Below are positions 12,601-27,600 of a stretch of DNA of 64,000 bases, in pieces. The number at the start of each line of letters is the position of its first letter. The first letter of the stretch is position 1. Under the pieces are notes generated by a model, which worked only from the letters and a program-made list of their open reading frames with translations, made no database searches and was not told where the DNA came from. This DNA comes from Marisa cornuarietis (lineage: Eukaryota > Mollusca > Gastropoda > Architaenioglossa > Ampullariidae), in assembly GCA_004794655.1 (NCBI GenBank), contig SMMW01000522.1, positions 2,976,001-3,040,000 on the forward strand, written 5' to 3'. A program made the position numbers and the translations under genes.

Positions 12601-15600
12601 CATTTAAAGACTCCAACCATTAGAAAGTGAAGTACAGAGCATGAAAATTAAAAATGAGTGAAAGCAAACCTATGAATCACGCAAAGTGAGTGAATAAGCA
12701 AAAATGACTCAAAGAATGAACAGCTGGAAGGCACAGGAGAGACAAAAAGTGAAAAAAAAGCGTTTCTGAAACTTACGGACTTCTTTTACATCAGTGGTGA
12801 CAGTTTCTGAGAGATTGCCAAATCTACCATCCACTGATTTTGCCTGTACCCTAACAGCATAAACAGTATGTGGCTCTAGGCCACCAATGTCAGCTACGGT
12901 GTATGGACCAGTTTCCATTTGCTGCCAAACATACATGGCCGGTGTTGCAAACATGTTGTAGTAGATCTTGTACCCAGCAACAGGAAAGTTGGGTTCATCC
13001 CAAGTTACCTCAATAGAAGTACTAGATGTGCGCCGTACTTTGACATTCTGTGGTGGAGGTGGCACTGAAGTATCAAAAAAGTGCACTGGATTAATGTCTA
13101 TGCTGAAGTCACTAGTTTATGTAAACATATCTGGCAGCAATTTTATTTAACTTGCTGTCTTCATTCACAGTGTATGCATTCTTCTCCACTACAGCTGTTT
13201 TTGTTTCCTGTGTAATGACACTTGACAGTAAAAGCAACACTTATAAATAAAGAAGGTTCATATAATAAAGCTATTATAAAACAATTTAGATTTAAGTCTG
13301 CCACAAATGCATAGTTGGATTGTCAGAAAACAATGTATAATCAAAATGTTTAAATGTGGCTGAAATGAACCAAAATTCACTACACAATATAAAACATGAT
13401 GAAATGCTGTATTGTTATTCTGATACTCACTGCGGCCAAAGGTACGAAAATGAAGTCTATTACTCCAGGGACCAGCACCACGACTAGTGTAGGCCTTTAT
13501 CTTGAAGATGTAATCAGTGTCCATTTCAAGGCCAACAATATCAACAAAAGTATCTGTTATATTAAGGTCCTCTTCATTGATTGCATCTGCAAGTTTATGG
13601 TAGGTGATCTGGTACATAACAATATCTCCATTCCGCAGGTTGCGTGCTGGCAAGTCCCAGGTGAGTCGCACACTTGTCTCTGTGAGGCCTGTGGCAGTGA
13701 AGTTCTGAGGTGCACCAGATGGCGCTATTGAAGAACATGCAAGAACAGGAACAGCCATCAACATGTGCAGATCATATAGCCTGATTTAAACAAAATTACC
13801 TAACTTTCTACAGAATCTTGATGCTGATTAGGATAACTGACAACCTTGTTGTAGACACAAAGTGCTTTTTCTGGGAAAAAACATTCAAAAGTGTTTCCTG
13901 AAACTTACCCCCATCTGGTGTTCTAATGGTGTCAACAGCCCTTTCGCCATAATCAACATTATTCCTAGCAGAGACCCGAAATTCATAAGTGGTGCCACGA
14001 TCTGCATGATCACATAAAATAGCAATGATCACTTTTCTGTTACCTAGTATTCTGACCTGCTTATGTCAATGCCAAAACAAAAACAAATAACATTTCCTTG
14101 AAATTAAAAAAAACCCTCTTCAGATCCTCAATATATTGAAGTGCATAAGTTCCATTCGCTATTATTATAATACATTCCTTTTTCCAGATATGTATCTACT
14201 AATTCAATATCTCTATGATAAATCTGATTTTAACATATTTTCTTTAAATGAGCCTAAAGCCATATTTGATACAAAAGTTACTACTTTTTAAAAATAATTT
14301 AAACATCATGACTGACCCAAAGTACTTGTGACAAATGAATAAACATCAGCAGACATGACTTTTTCTGCATAACTCTCTCCTTGAGGGCCCCAGATGATCT
14401 TATAGTTCTCCAGTGACCCATATGTATCTCGTGGGCGCTGCCATGTAACCTTAACGCTGGGTGGGTCTTCTTGTATGAGATTGACATGGAGATTTCGAGG
14501 TGGTGAAGGCACTGCATTAGTCAAAACAGTTTGTCTTAAAAAAAGCTTGTTGATGTACGTTCTGGCTACCCAAAGACTGCAGCTAGAACTGTATTCATGG
14601 ATTTTGGGTAGGTTTACCCAAATCATTTTACCAACAAGTGAATTTATCAAGGACACACTTCCAATAACACACTACAATGTATGGATACTACAATAAGTAC
14701 AATGTAGGGTTAATACAATGGAGATGAACAGTGGTTTAGTTCAACAGAGGCCTTAACAAAATTTTTCAAGATCTAACAAATAAACTAGGCGATAGAATGG
14801 TGATACAATTATTTGGTACATATTATTTTTGCTGAACTCATGATCTAAGAGCTGCTGATGTTATAACAAAATATATTGCAATTGACATGGTATCCTTTAG
14901 TATTTCCAACAGTCATTATGTAATCAAATGAAAAAATATTTGTGTCTAATAACTGCTTGAAGAACATCATTTGGTCAAAATAAATAAATTTGACTTTCCA
15001 TTTCCTCTTCAATTTTTTTTAATGTTTCTCGTTTTAGTTGTAGGCTTCCTACTTCACCCTTTCACCAAATAATGCATGCACAATGACCTTTTTCGGTAGG
15101 GGGAAATTCCTATTATTCCGGTTATTTTGGTAATTTCACCTACTCAATGCTCATGAACTGGGAATTTATCTGTCAGGTTAACTTAATCAGCTAGCTCCCT
15201 ACCCGAAAATAAGTGCAGTACATTGAATAAAATCCGAAGTCCATGAATACAAGCCCTCTCTTATTTAACTGTTAATTAAATGATAACATATAACATAATA
15301 AAGATAACAAACATATTATGCTGAGGGTAAGGTATGCAGAGAATACAATCCATTAATCTCTTTTCACCTTCCTGATTATTAAGGACTACTTCAGCATGTT
15401 TTCATGAAAAAAACAAAAATGTAAACAGAGTTACGACAGCCTTTTCACATGCTGTCACAAAACTTCTTGCTTAGAAAGCTTAGTGGGTCAAGGATTTTAC
15501 AAAAGTATAATTGTAATTGGCATCTAACAGCTCCCCACCAACAACACAATGTACAGCTGCAACTGTCAAGAAGTTGCATATGTACATATCTTTGCCTAGC

Positions 15601-18600
15601 ATATTAGAAATGTTGAGGCTGTGGCTTAGAGAATTGGGTGTATAAAACAGAAAATTTCCATTAGAAAGCAGTGTTTCCTAAAGAAACATGCATAAATCAT
15701 GTAAGAAACGTCCAAATCATGGAAAGGAAAAAAAGATCAAATTGACCTAAGAGGCTGTTTTTTTTTTTAACATCATGACTGACCCAAAAAAACACAAATC
15801 TGATTGAGCAGGTCACTGAATTCACTAAAGCCGGATCATGATGTTGTGGGTCTTATGGTAGACTGACAATTTTCAATTTAGAAATATTCATTATGCACAA
15901 AATAGGTACAACATATCAATAGCAGTTCAAGGTTAAAAATAAACTTGTTAGAAAATGTGCACGATATCCTACACTGTTACTAAGTGGGTGGTCATTACCC
16001 TCTGATTAGACTGTCACATACTGAAGGTCTTGAAAACTGCAGTCTGAATACACAATGGGGAGTATGAAACTTACCTGCCCCCTTGGTGGTGATGATTCTA
16101 GGGTTGCTGCGCATACCATCACCTTTGCGAGTATATCCTGCTACCTGAATGAGGTAGCGAGTGTCAGGATCTAGCCCTATAATAACAGCTTCTTTTGTAC
16201 TACCACTGAAAGTATCATGATAGCGTTCAGCACGCCCAGGGATTGGTTCATCATTGCTGTTGACCTCAATGTAGTAAACTTGGTAGCCACGGATTTTGCC
16301 ATTAGGCTCTTTTGGTTCTGTCCACTCCACAAAGATTCCTGTAGAGTTGATTGCGTCCACTTTCACCTTACGAGGTTCCCCTGGGACTGCAGCAACCACA
16401 GTTATGCATTAGACTAAATTCTCACAAATAGGACAAAACATCAATGATAAATCTTGGCACATTAGTCTATATGCTACCAACAGGTTATACTTGGATACTT
16501 GCTACAAGTTATACAGAAAGAGCCAACAATATCTTCAAGTGTGGCCACAGTTCAGCTCTAAGAATGTTATGACATAAATCGCTTTATGAGCAGATGATTC
16601 TCAATATAGCATTTGCTACATATGCACAGCATACACTGATTATGCCAATGCTTCTTGTATTAAGCTAAATCAATGTGATTTCATCATGCAACACTAATCA
16701 TGAACATGGATGTTTATTAATGATTCATGATTCAGTTTCAATGCCCACATTTTTGACATTTATTTCATGCTTTTCTGGTATTACTAGCAAACTATTATTA
16801 AATAGTCCACACCAGACTGCTCAATTGTATTACATTCCCTTGCAATGCAACATGCTTACAAAGCAAGCATTCTTCTATACTTCTTTCTGCCGAAACATGT
16901 TGTCAAGCATACAAGTCAAATACACTTTGAGTTACAGAAATACAGATTTTCTCATCAAAGTCAACTTGCACATCATATGCTAAAACTTTTTTTATGAGAA
17001 ATCTCATCAATACATCATTACAGCTTGAACAAGAGTTAGACATGTGTAAGTTGTATAAGTTTATACTATTAAAACTAGTTTCTTTGAAAGAAAGGGTCAC
17101 CTATACTAAGATTCTATTACATGGAGCCAACATGCAGGGCTCTGATGAAGTGTTATCAAGCAAAGGTCTGGAAGGCCTAGGTGATAGAACACTTGAATAA
17201 ATTTACTATTACACCTGTCTCTAAACTATTCAAGTCTTCAATATTTCTTTAGATTAAAATTAGATTTCAGACTTCCTCACTCTCAAAGCACACATGCACA
17301 CGCACACACATATGTGCACAAAGTCAAAATAGGGAAACATAACACTCAACAATGCTAGGAGTGCACATCACGAGTGTCAACAATGCTACAACATTTATGT
17401 TTCACAACATCAAAGAGCATGCTAGTGATGGCAAGTACAACTAGTCAGATATTCATAGTCATGACAAACTTAGTCAAAAGTATAATGGGTGGTACTTGTT
17501 TTACGTACATAGTATATGGTGACTGTTTTTGGAAAATTTATTTTATCTTGATTGGGGTTTTCTAGGTGAAAAAGGCTACAAAGACAGGAGTGAGCAGGGC
17601 TTTATACTGGCATTTAATGTTCAATGTCATCCTAACACTACGCTGCTCTGTCTCAAATTGTCTACAGTAGACTCAGTGGATTTGCTTGTGAATACTACAG
17701 GATTCATGTTTCTAAATATTTAAAAGTCTGCAGATTTAGCTGTATGTGAAAGCAATCCAACTTTAAAAAAAAAGAAAAAAAAAGATCAATACACAGTTAT
17801 CATCTTACATTTCTTTTGTTCTCAACTAAGCCCTAGAAGAAATCTTACAAATTACAAGCTGCAAGAAACATCATACTGTAACTAGATGGGAGACAAAAGG
17901 AGTTTTACAAATGGCTTGCCACATGTGCAGTGTACCTTAAGTCTACAAATTACTTACTTGAACCAGTGACCTGGGTCATTTCAAAAAGGAGAGGCACAAT
18001 TAATGCTCCAAAGTACATTATTTTTTTGTCCAGGAGATGTTACAAATTGCCATACAGTATTACATTTCCTTAGCAGTCAGATGAAAGTCATGTTAGAAGA
18101 AGAACCTGACTCCTACAATATGAAGAAAATGTTAAAGTATGACTTCTGAAATCCCCATATTAAGGGATAGTCAATTGAGAGCATCACTATCATATACAGC
18201 ATTCAGTTTTCAGCCTTTTGTGTATTTACTGTGTATCATGCATGTGTGAACAGCTCATGCTAACAGGCATGCCAACCAGCATGCAAGAACAGCTGTAAAG
18301 TTGTTGTGCTTTTGGACATTCTTAAGTCCATCAACAAACTCTGGACTGTTTCCATGGAACCATGGACAGCCCAGGCTTGAGCTTATCTAACTTGTGGGTT
18401 AATTCACAAATCATACACTCAACGTATCATTTCATTAATATGAAATAACCACCATCTGTTTGCAATCACAAACGTGTCCTTTGACTAACTGACTCTTTGT
18501 TTTGCAGATGGATGGCAATGTAAACAAGCCAAAGACAGGGTTACTGGAAGAACAAAGTCAGTCAGTAGTGGTGGATAAAGATAGCAGCAAGCCTAGCTGC

Positions 18601-21600
18601 CAGCTACCTACCATCCTCATCTGTCTGTACCACGATAGGTGGGGAGGCTGGTCCATCACCCACTGCTGTGTAGGCCACCACCCATATTTTATACTCCGTC
18701 CAAGTTGCAAGTCCATCCAGTATGCTGGACAGTGAGCTTGAGTCAACATTTTTCATGATGGCATCATTGTCTGTTTTACCTGCTTCATTTGCCACGAAAT
18801 AGATCTTATATCCTGCAAGGGCACCATTCTGTTTGTTTGCAATGGGTGGTTTCCATGACACCTTGATTTGGTGCTCATCTATTGGCCTGCCGCTTACATC
18901 CTGTGGAGGTGCCTCAGGGACTGGGGTCATTGCGAGGGAAGAACAGAAAGGTCATAATGTAAATTAAAATGAAATAAAAAAGCTATGGAAAGAACATGCA
19001 GTGTAGGAGTACACTGATACATCTGGAATATTCTTGGATTAGTAAATCATGCAAGGTGAGTCTGTGAGTATACACACAATGCAATATCAAATGCACAATA
19101 GGAATGCACATTTCCTGTTTACACAGAATCTAGCTGATTGTTGGTGAGGATTTACATCTGTTGCAATTATCTCTAGAACCTTAAGGTTTAATATATTATC
19201 TATAGCATGTTATTGAAAGTCTCATATGCAGCTATCTCAATGTTTTAAAGCAGAAATGGCTATCAAAACTTAAGATAAGTCTGTACACGTCTCTTGATCT
19301 GGACACCAGGCTCCAAACACCACAGAACAAATATCTCATGGGAAGCTACTCCGTGTTTCAAATGTCAGGGCATGTATAGTGTAAGGGGAGATGCTATGCA
19401 TACTTGGCTTGGACACACTTCATATCATCTCTCCCAGACTTTCACAGCAGGCTGGGCAGCAAGATGACAAAAGAGAACAAGAAATAAAGCCCAAGAACAA
19501 GATCAATCACAGACCTAGTAAGTCTGCATCTAATTTCTAAGTGTTCAGCCCTTGTGCAACAGCACATATAATTGCTGGTATACACAATTACACAATTCAG
19601 TGGTGCAGTAAGATGCTCGGCTTTTATTTTGGGAGGGGGTTGGGGGGGGGGGCAAACTCTATGCTGACAGTGAATGACGAAGTAACCCTTAACATTTCTG
19701 AGTGGGGGAGGCTATCCCCCATCCTTTGGGCCCCTGGTTCCTTATGCCACTGCAGCTTATGATGCTATACTTATATTCTCAGTTAAGAACTTTCTGCACA
19801 GGGAACAGAAGACCCGATTGCTGCAGTAGTTTTGCTAGTATCCAACATTCACTGTGCACATGAATTACAGGAGACCTGATTGCTGTAACAGAGCTGCTAA
19901 TGTGTTCACCACACCTCAAGCCTTTCATCTACAAGTACTTACTAAAACAAGCTTTTTAAGTAAGGAGGATGCTTTGAGAAAAATATAACATTCTGTTACA
20001 GTAAAATCTTCTCATTAAGACCTTCCATACTGAAACCCGCTCTTAGATACAACTCAAAAAATTTTTCACTGACATATTTTGCTATATAAACATCATCTCT
20101 ATTATGACTACCTCCCCAAAATGACTTAGGACTGACAGTTTCTGCTCTATTATGACTTGTCAAAGAAGTATTAAGTACTTGTTAAAATAGACTTTTTCTG
20201 GCCAGCTGTTTACCCTAATACAGCTTTCTACAGAAATAATGTAAAATAAATTAAATATATTTTGAAAGGGACTGCTTGTTCATTGGATCATTGGCCATTT
20301 AGCCCCAAACCATATCACTTTCAGTCATATCTACCACCTTCCTGAGTTGAATCGACTCTGCCATGACCATATCAACCCATGTAAGCATACACTGTCCCAA
20401 CACTGAAAGTTGAATCAATCCACAGCCAAATGATGAAATGATCACCAATGGCAGGGCTAGCTATTAACATCAACATAGCCATGTGTTGTTTGAACAAGTT
20501 TAACCACCATCTTACTAAACAAAAAAGACTGCTTGGCAACACACATTCAGAGAACGGTTAGTTGGTTGGTTTATTTCATAGGAAAGTGCTTCCACCTTGT
20601 GGTGATTTTGCACTAGGGAGGGACAGGTAGGGGGAGGAAACCGGAGTACCTGGAGAAAACCCCAGGGGCCAGTTGCACATTTCTAATTTTAAACACTTTT
20701 AGGCCTTAACTCTATTTAGGTAATTAGTTTAAAGTGCACACCACAATTTCAGAAATTTCAAAACTAAAACTGCTTTAAGTAAGATAAAGTTGTTGAAGTC
20801 TGACTTTCCACCCTGTCAGTACAATTTTTTGTATGTTCTTCTGCAATGCATCAAAATGGCTAAGAAGAGATTTTGCTTCTTTAGAACAGTTTTAAAGTTT
20901 AGAAACGTGTTGTGCAACTGGTCCCAACACTGCCAACAGGTGTCACATACAGAGTGTCCCGAGATGAGATCTGAACCCTGAATTGCTCACAAGCTGTGTT
21001 TTAACCACTACACTACCGGGGCCCCTAACCTGAATTCAGAGAACAAATCTGACAATGACATGCATAAACATGATTTTCTCTTAAATCACAGGTTTTTAAA
21101 AAAAAACAAACTAGCTTTTGTTGTCATTATTCTTTGGATTGGAGGTCTGTGTTAAATGTAGATGCAGATATTCAGTTAAAATCTTACAATTATTTTCTCT
21201 TTAATCAATTTTAAAAAAGCCTTTGTCATCATTATTCTTTAGTTTGAAGGTTCTTATTAAATGTATATGCAGACATTTGGTTAACATGAAACAGATGTCA
21301 CCGCATGGACATTCATTTAGCCTGGGGTGATTTGACTTTTGGTGTTGGGATGATGTTGTCTTACATAGTGTGTGATATGGTCATGGTGGAGTTGATTCAA
21401 CTCAGGTGGAAGGTTGATGTTGCCAGAGTGATATAGTTTTTGGTTGAAATGGCTGGCCCCTGCTCAATGTTGTCACTTTACAGCAAATGATTGTGCTTCA
21501 TTAATGACTTTTTTGGCACGTCCCATGTTTGTAAAAATAAGAGTCTTGTGACCGACTGTTTGTGCTTTATTGTGACTTCCTGCTGAAATCATTAAAAAAA

Positions 21601-24600
21601 ATATGGTGCGTTTAAAAAGTGTATCATTATCTACCACAGTACATGTGTATTGATTGCTCTTACCTATTAGCTACCCTATAAATCTTTAGTCATGTGCACC
21701 AATGGCTGAATAAGTAAGCACAACAAAAAGAAAATGAAAGTAACAAAAGATTCTGTATGGGAAACAGTTGCTTTTCTAAAAGATCAGATGTGATCCAAAG
21801 ATTCAAAATTTTAAATTAGATGGCTACTCTTTCTTGTCCAAATGTGTTCACAAAATTTATTCTCCTATGTTGACAATTATTTTACGTCCATCAAGGAAAA
21901 GGTCATGTGCAATGATCAAGATGACTGAAGTCTTAAAAAAGAACAGAACGTTACACCAATTAAAAGTTGGCCTACCACATGCAGTGTTGACTGGCGCATG
22001 TGCAGGTTTATGTAGATTTAGTATTGGGCATAAACCAAAATAAATCCAACAGACAAAGAAAATCCAAAAGTCAAATTCTGGAAGGAATCACCAGACCAAA
22101 GCCCTACACACGCATATCTATATATATATAAAATAATAAGAGTCAGAGGATATTCTGTCACACACTGCACACAAGAACACATCTGAACAGAAGCCATTAA
22201 CAAGTGTGTTTAAGAGATGTGTACAGAGTTAGTAAGCTTATGAAGTATTACACTTCAAAGGTTTGGGGTGTTGGTGAATCAATTATAACCAAAAACAGTT
22301 AATTCTGATAGCAACTTAACCCAAGGATGGCTCATATTTTGGAGATTAATTTCAAATATACTCCTCTTCTCCAAGAATATAAATATGATCATAAATACTA
22401 CCTAAATTCTTCTGAACACATAAAAAAATGCTCTGACTTGCTCCAGCCAGATGTTCACTGTGCTTCAAGTGGACATATTTGTCAAGTAATGTTGATATTT
22501 TTTAATTTACAAACAGGAACTGCGACATAGGAAGTAACTGTTGGTTGTTAAAGCTAAATCTGAAAGTTATTTCCCTTGGTTTAAACTGAGCAACTGGATT
22601 TCCAGTCTTCCACAAATTGTAGATTTCTTTGTGGTGAAGTGAGCTATACAAGTTTATGCAGGTCAACGCCCTATATGTGGTTCCTAAAAGCTTTGTACAC
22701 CAAAACTTAGAATTCCTACATATTTTGTGGTTTTACTCCTTCTGGTAAACCTTCATTTACTTTTGGATAATTTATCTATATACATTATTTTAAATACATA
22801 AAAACTATTTTGCCCCAACTACACATTTTTCAAAAGCAGTTTTGAGGTAACCCAATGTATGTGAATTTTCCAAGAGAATAGAAACATGCCTTTGCCTAAA
22901 GGTTATGATAGTTAATATTTTTTCAGCTTGGTTATTAAAATGCATTTTAAATGCTTTTTTAACAGTTTTTTGTTGCTAATTTTGTATATGTCAACAGCAT
23001 GGTGATATTTTAAGACATGCTGCCTGACCATTCTCACTTTTCACTTTCTAATTAAGCTGACTTGGTAAAATAACATTTAAATAAAATTTGGAAGAAAGGA
23101 AATCCTTGTTGCTCTCTCTACAAATGCTTTATCTATTTCAAATTCCACCCCCGAAATTATTGCTTTGTTTTGTTAAATAAAATGCAATAATCTCAGATGC
23201 TACTAGAACAGTCCCATCTTGTCATGTGGCTTCTAAAGGTTGCAGTGCATAAACTCACTGTAACCAATGCTGGTCATGGTTAGCTTCTTCCACTGAAACT
23301 TCTAGGCTCCAGTAGAAATACTGGTTTCTTTAAATATCACTGATTTTATCACTGGACGATACATGGACTGGCCTGTAAGGACAATAAAAGTCTCCCCATA
23401 ATAATATACAAATGTGTCCCTTTCCTAACAATTCAATTAAATTCTTTATTAACGAGAGGTAAAATAAGCAAAACATGCTTTTTTCCATTTAGCTCTCGCC
23501 CTTTACAGGGGAAAATAAGCCAAATAATTAACTAAGTTCAAAAAAGAAGTGATAATAAGCATAACATAATATCAAAGAGAGTGAAAGTTGAAAATGTACA
23601 AAAGCAGTGGTTAAAAAATATATTTACAAAGGTCCTGGAGTAATTTTTATTATTTATTGTTAATAAGGAATTTTTGACAGAGGAGGCATCAGATTTTCCT
23701 ATAGTCTAGTTTATGTATTTTAGTAACTGATGTCAAAACCAGCTAAGGGAGTTCAACTGTTAACAAAATAAGTGAGCATTACCTACACAAACACTAAGTT
23801 CTTTAATACATAAGTGTATCACTGAAACTCTGTCGTTAATTTAAGGTGTAATTAACTCTTCCTATACAGTTTGCACCTGCAGATACAAACATTTTCATAG
23901 CTACAACTCAGTTGTGAATTCGTTTATACTGACTGAGCTAAGGGCATCAAAGACAGAGCTATGTAAAATTTTGAGTTGATTAGGCACCTGCCTAGAAAGG
24001 TTAAAAAGAATTTACTATGCAAGTCTGCATTATACTGCATTGTAGAAATCTTTGCTTACCAATTTCATCTTTCAAAATAGGAGCCACCCTTAAAGAGGCC
24101 CTCATTCCCTGAGAGCCCTAAACTGTCTTGGTATTATAGAAACAAATCTGCACTGAGACACATTATAAACTACATTTTTAAATGTCTTAATCACAGACTG
24201 GCAACATGTGTCCCCTACTCAAAGTCTCTTTAACACCACTTACATGTGGACAATTTAGTGACCAAATGAAACTTTTCATTGCAAACATACTGTTCCTATT
24301 CTTTGATACATTTTGTTTTGAAGAAAAATGTAAAAATACTATTGTAATACTATAGGATAAATTTTAATAAATAATGTATGTGTCGTTTAAAACTTATGCT
24401 GATCCAATCACATATTTATGCTAAGAACAAGTACTTATCAGAGATGAGGTCCATGGAAATTTGGGGGAACTACTATTTTACACCAAAACAGGGATCAATA
24501 GAATATTCCATAAGTTGGTCTCAAATGTATTTTGGTGGAGTCTTTTTGATCAACACTTCTCTCTTTTAATTTGCTAATGAGTGTATGATTGTGGATAAAA

Positions 24601-27600
24601 TGTAGTTTATCACAGGAACACAGAAAATACAATAATGTAAAACAGTGCACCTACTGAAACAATACTTTTTTAATCAAAGATGTAGCATAATATAACAATA
24701 CATTCTACAAAATAATTATCACTAAACTTGCATTTAACATTTTAGTACATTTATACATAAAACTAAATGAAGATCTTCCAAAATGAACATGTAAGTTATG
24801 GGAAAGCTTTTCATAAAAGCTGCTGACACATATTAACATAATATCAAAATTGAAAGTGCAATTTATAAGTCTTGCAGTTTACACACCTACCTGGAATCCT
24901 GAAAGAAATCATCAAGTTAAACAAGCAAGCCAAATGACCAGAAAACTCAAGACATGGGATACATCACACCAAAGCCTTCTACGGCTTGGATAATAGTGCA
25001 TAAGCAATACAGAAGGCCAGATAAATGGTCTGACAACTATTGAATGGGACAATAGTCAGGGAGACACAGTACCAACATTCTGTGCCACAGAAAACAGCAT
25101 GACCAACTCTCATAAAGCTTTGTACAGAACTACCAAGTTGGGTCGCTATTATTTCTCCAATCTATTTAACAAAAAACATGGACTGCCAATGAAGGAGTGC
25201 TTAGCATCATCATTAACGTGTTTTGGGAAAGAGGGAAAGGGAAATGTGAAAACTGGGTGACAACAACATTTACAACAAATCCAATGTTGCTAAAGGAATG
25301 TAGAGAAGTGAAGAAAGTTGTAGAAGAAAATAGTGTACCTCAGTACTTACCGAACGCATGGGTCTTGACCTGTACAGTAGGTGTGCGGGGTCCTTCCCCA
25401 CGTGAAGACTTAGCAGAAACTTGGATATGATAAACAGTATCAGGTGTGAGATCTTCCAAGCGGTAGCTGCTGACAGGTGGGTGTATGCTGAAGCGGACAT
25501 TCTGTCGTGTATGAGAATCATTATAGTAAAGCTCGTAACTGATGATGCTGTCAGCTTCTTGAGGAGCATCCCACTTAACCACAATCTCATTAGGAGAAAT
25601 AGCCTCAGCATGTAAGTTGAGAGGCTGGTAGGGCACTGCAACACCACAAAGTACAATGATAGCAACATCTGTAATGACAACTCTATTGGTACCTATGAAT
25701 ATGCAGGTCACACAAAATGCAGCTCTCTCTCCTTTGTTCTTTTAAAATCACAAATAATCATGAAAAAAAAAGTTTTAAATACATCTACTCAATAATACTG
25801 CATAAAGGGCTGTGATAAGGTCTTTCAGAAGCTGCGGTCAAGCGTGGCTTGCTTGACAAAGGATGCAGCTATCTGGGCACTGGATGAGGGCAAGCTGTAC
25901 CAAACGCGCACGCACTGCACAGAGCATGCTAGCTGCTGCGCCGCATTTTCTGCAGGTTATGAGTATCAGCACTGAATGACACATCTCCACATTCACCTGC
26001 CTTGGTTGACAGACGTCATTAACACATGCTTATTAAAAAAACTAAAAATAGATCAAAACCAGAATACAGATCAAAATCCTGCATTTCTAACAAAAAATTT
26101 TCAATTAATGTTCTGTTTAACAGCAATGATTGTTTGCTGAAATCACTGCAGGATTATTCAAATGCAAAATTTAGACAAATTTAATCACAATGATGAAAAT
26201 CTCCAAGCTATCTCTTCAAGGAGAAACTTCTTAGTGTCATGCGCAACAAAGACCCTTCAGAGAGGTGCTATTGTTTTGGCAACTGAAGTCATGAGACAGA
26301 GCATTGTAATAAAGAAAAATAGTAAGCAGCCATGACAGTTTACTCAACCCCCTTACTGCCATGCCATAGTTTAAAGACCTTTAAAGTTGCATGCATTTAA
26401 ATTACAGCTTCTGGAGTTCAAAAGATGACAATGATAAGAACAAAGATAACATGCATAGCTCCTCTCTTTAAAACCTTTGCCCACTCCTTCATTCATATAC
26501 ATTCACACACACCCTTCCAACAAACATGAATGCACGCATGGGCACACACATGCACATGTGCACATCCACACATCTTACACTACAGACCACAATATATAAA
26601 ATCACGTTTTCAATGCTCATGTATTAGCAGACAAATTAGTGAAATAAGGCTGCCTTCTGGGTCTAGCGCAATCAACAAATTACTGAGCGAGTCAGGTACT
26701 AAACATACATGGTGAAAAATGTCTACCAAAAAATGCTACCGTCTGATTTCATGCTGCTTTAAAATACAAGAAATGAGGCTATGCAATGACATGCAGGGGT
26801 TACCTGAGAATCAACTGTACAAGTCAGCCAATGTGCAGTCCTAAATGAGATGAGAGTGGTCACTAGCTACAAAGCACCACCTCGGTGCTACAGTTGGTGT
26901 AATGTTGGTAGTTATCACTACCATAGTATATAAATGTGTGTATACACACATGCTTTGTAGTGGCTGGTCACTTTCTATGATGCTGGTAAAAGTACCGATG
27001 GTACAAATGAAATGTAAAACAAGTGACTGTGCAAGGACCCTGCAATGTGTTTGCATTTTTATATGCATACACAAGTGAGATATATATGCAATTTTCAAGC
27101 ATAAAATTCTCATTTGGTCTCTTTTCATGACATACAGTTGCTTGCATAACCACAACTGACATCATATCACTCATCAGTGTATGACCGTCATAAGCCAAGG
27201 TACATGTGATGCACGCTGATGAATAATCTCTGCAACTAAAACTATTAAATAGACAAATTTTGTCCCTAAGCATGACCTTGTTAGACTGTGAGAAAGTACC
27301 CAGAAAGCAGATAAAACTTCAACTGATGAGATGAAATTTGACAAGACGCTGGAGCATGCAGCACGCGCATTTCTTGCATAACAAGATATACACAGGATGA
27401 GAATGAAGGGAAAAAACAAAATGAAGCAACCAAATGATATGCAGATGGACTACAAAACTGTACTTAACAATGACATAAATGAGTTAATGAGTAAATACAA
27501 GGAGCACACAAATGAAGGTGAATCTGCACATCATAAATGGGGGGTAAACCTCACCTTGGAAGCCTGCTGTGTTGAAGATGGAAAAGAAAAAAACAACAGG

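Larger units (their letters stand above)
20310..21445. mobile_element. Long inverted repeat (fold-back DNA element) enclosing other insertions
   Basis: The reverse complement of 20310-20480 aligns with 21290-21445. Shared words include GATATGGTCATGG, GATTCAACTCAGG and GTGTTGGGA, with the segments in the same order over roughly 150 bases and moderate divergence. The centre is about 0.8 kb and holds a SINE-like repeat, itself interrupted by a small TIR element, plus a diverged tandem duplication (21114-21182 against 21221-21285, sharing GTCATTATTCTTT or close variants). Exact ends and any target duplication were not resolved. Confidence 0.6.
18921..25350 (-). other. 6.4-kb intron between FN3 and FN4
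   Basis: Apart from the nest of elements at about 20.3-21.45 kb and a TA-repeat at 22120-22130, this is AT-rich sequence without recognisable genes. The region 24890-25190 is slightly less AT-rich, but I recognise nothing in it. Confidence 0.55.
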
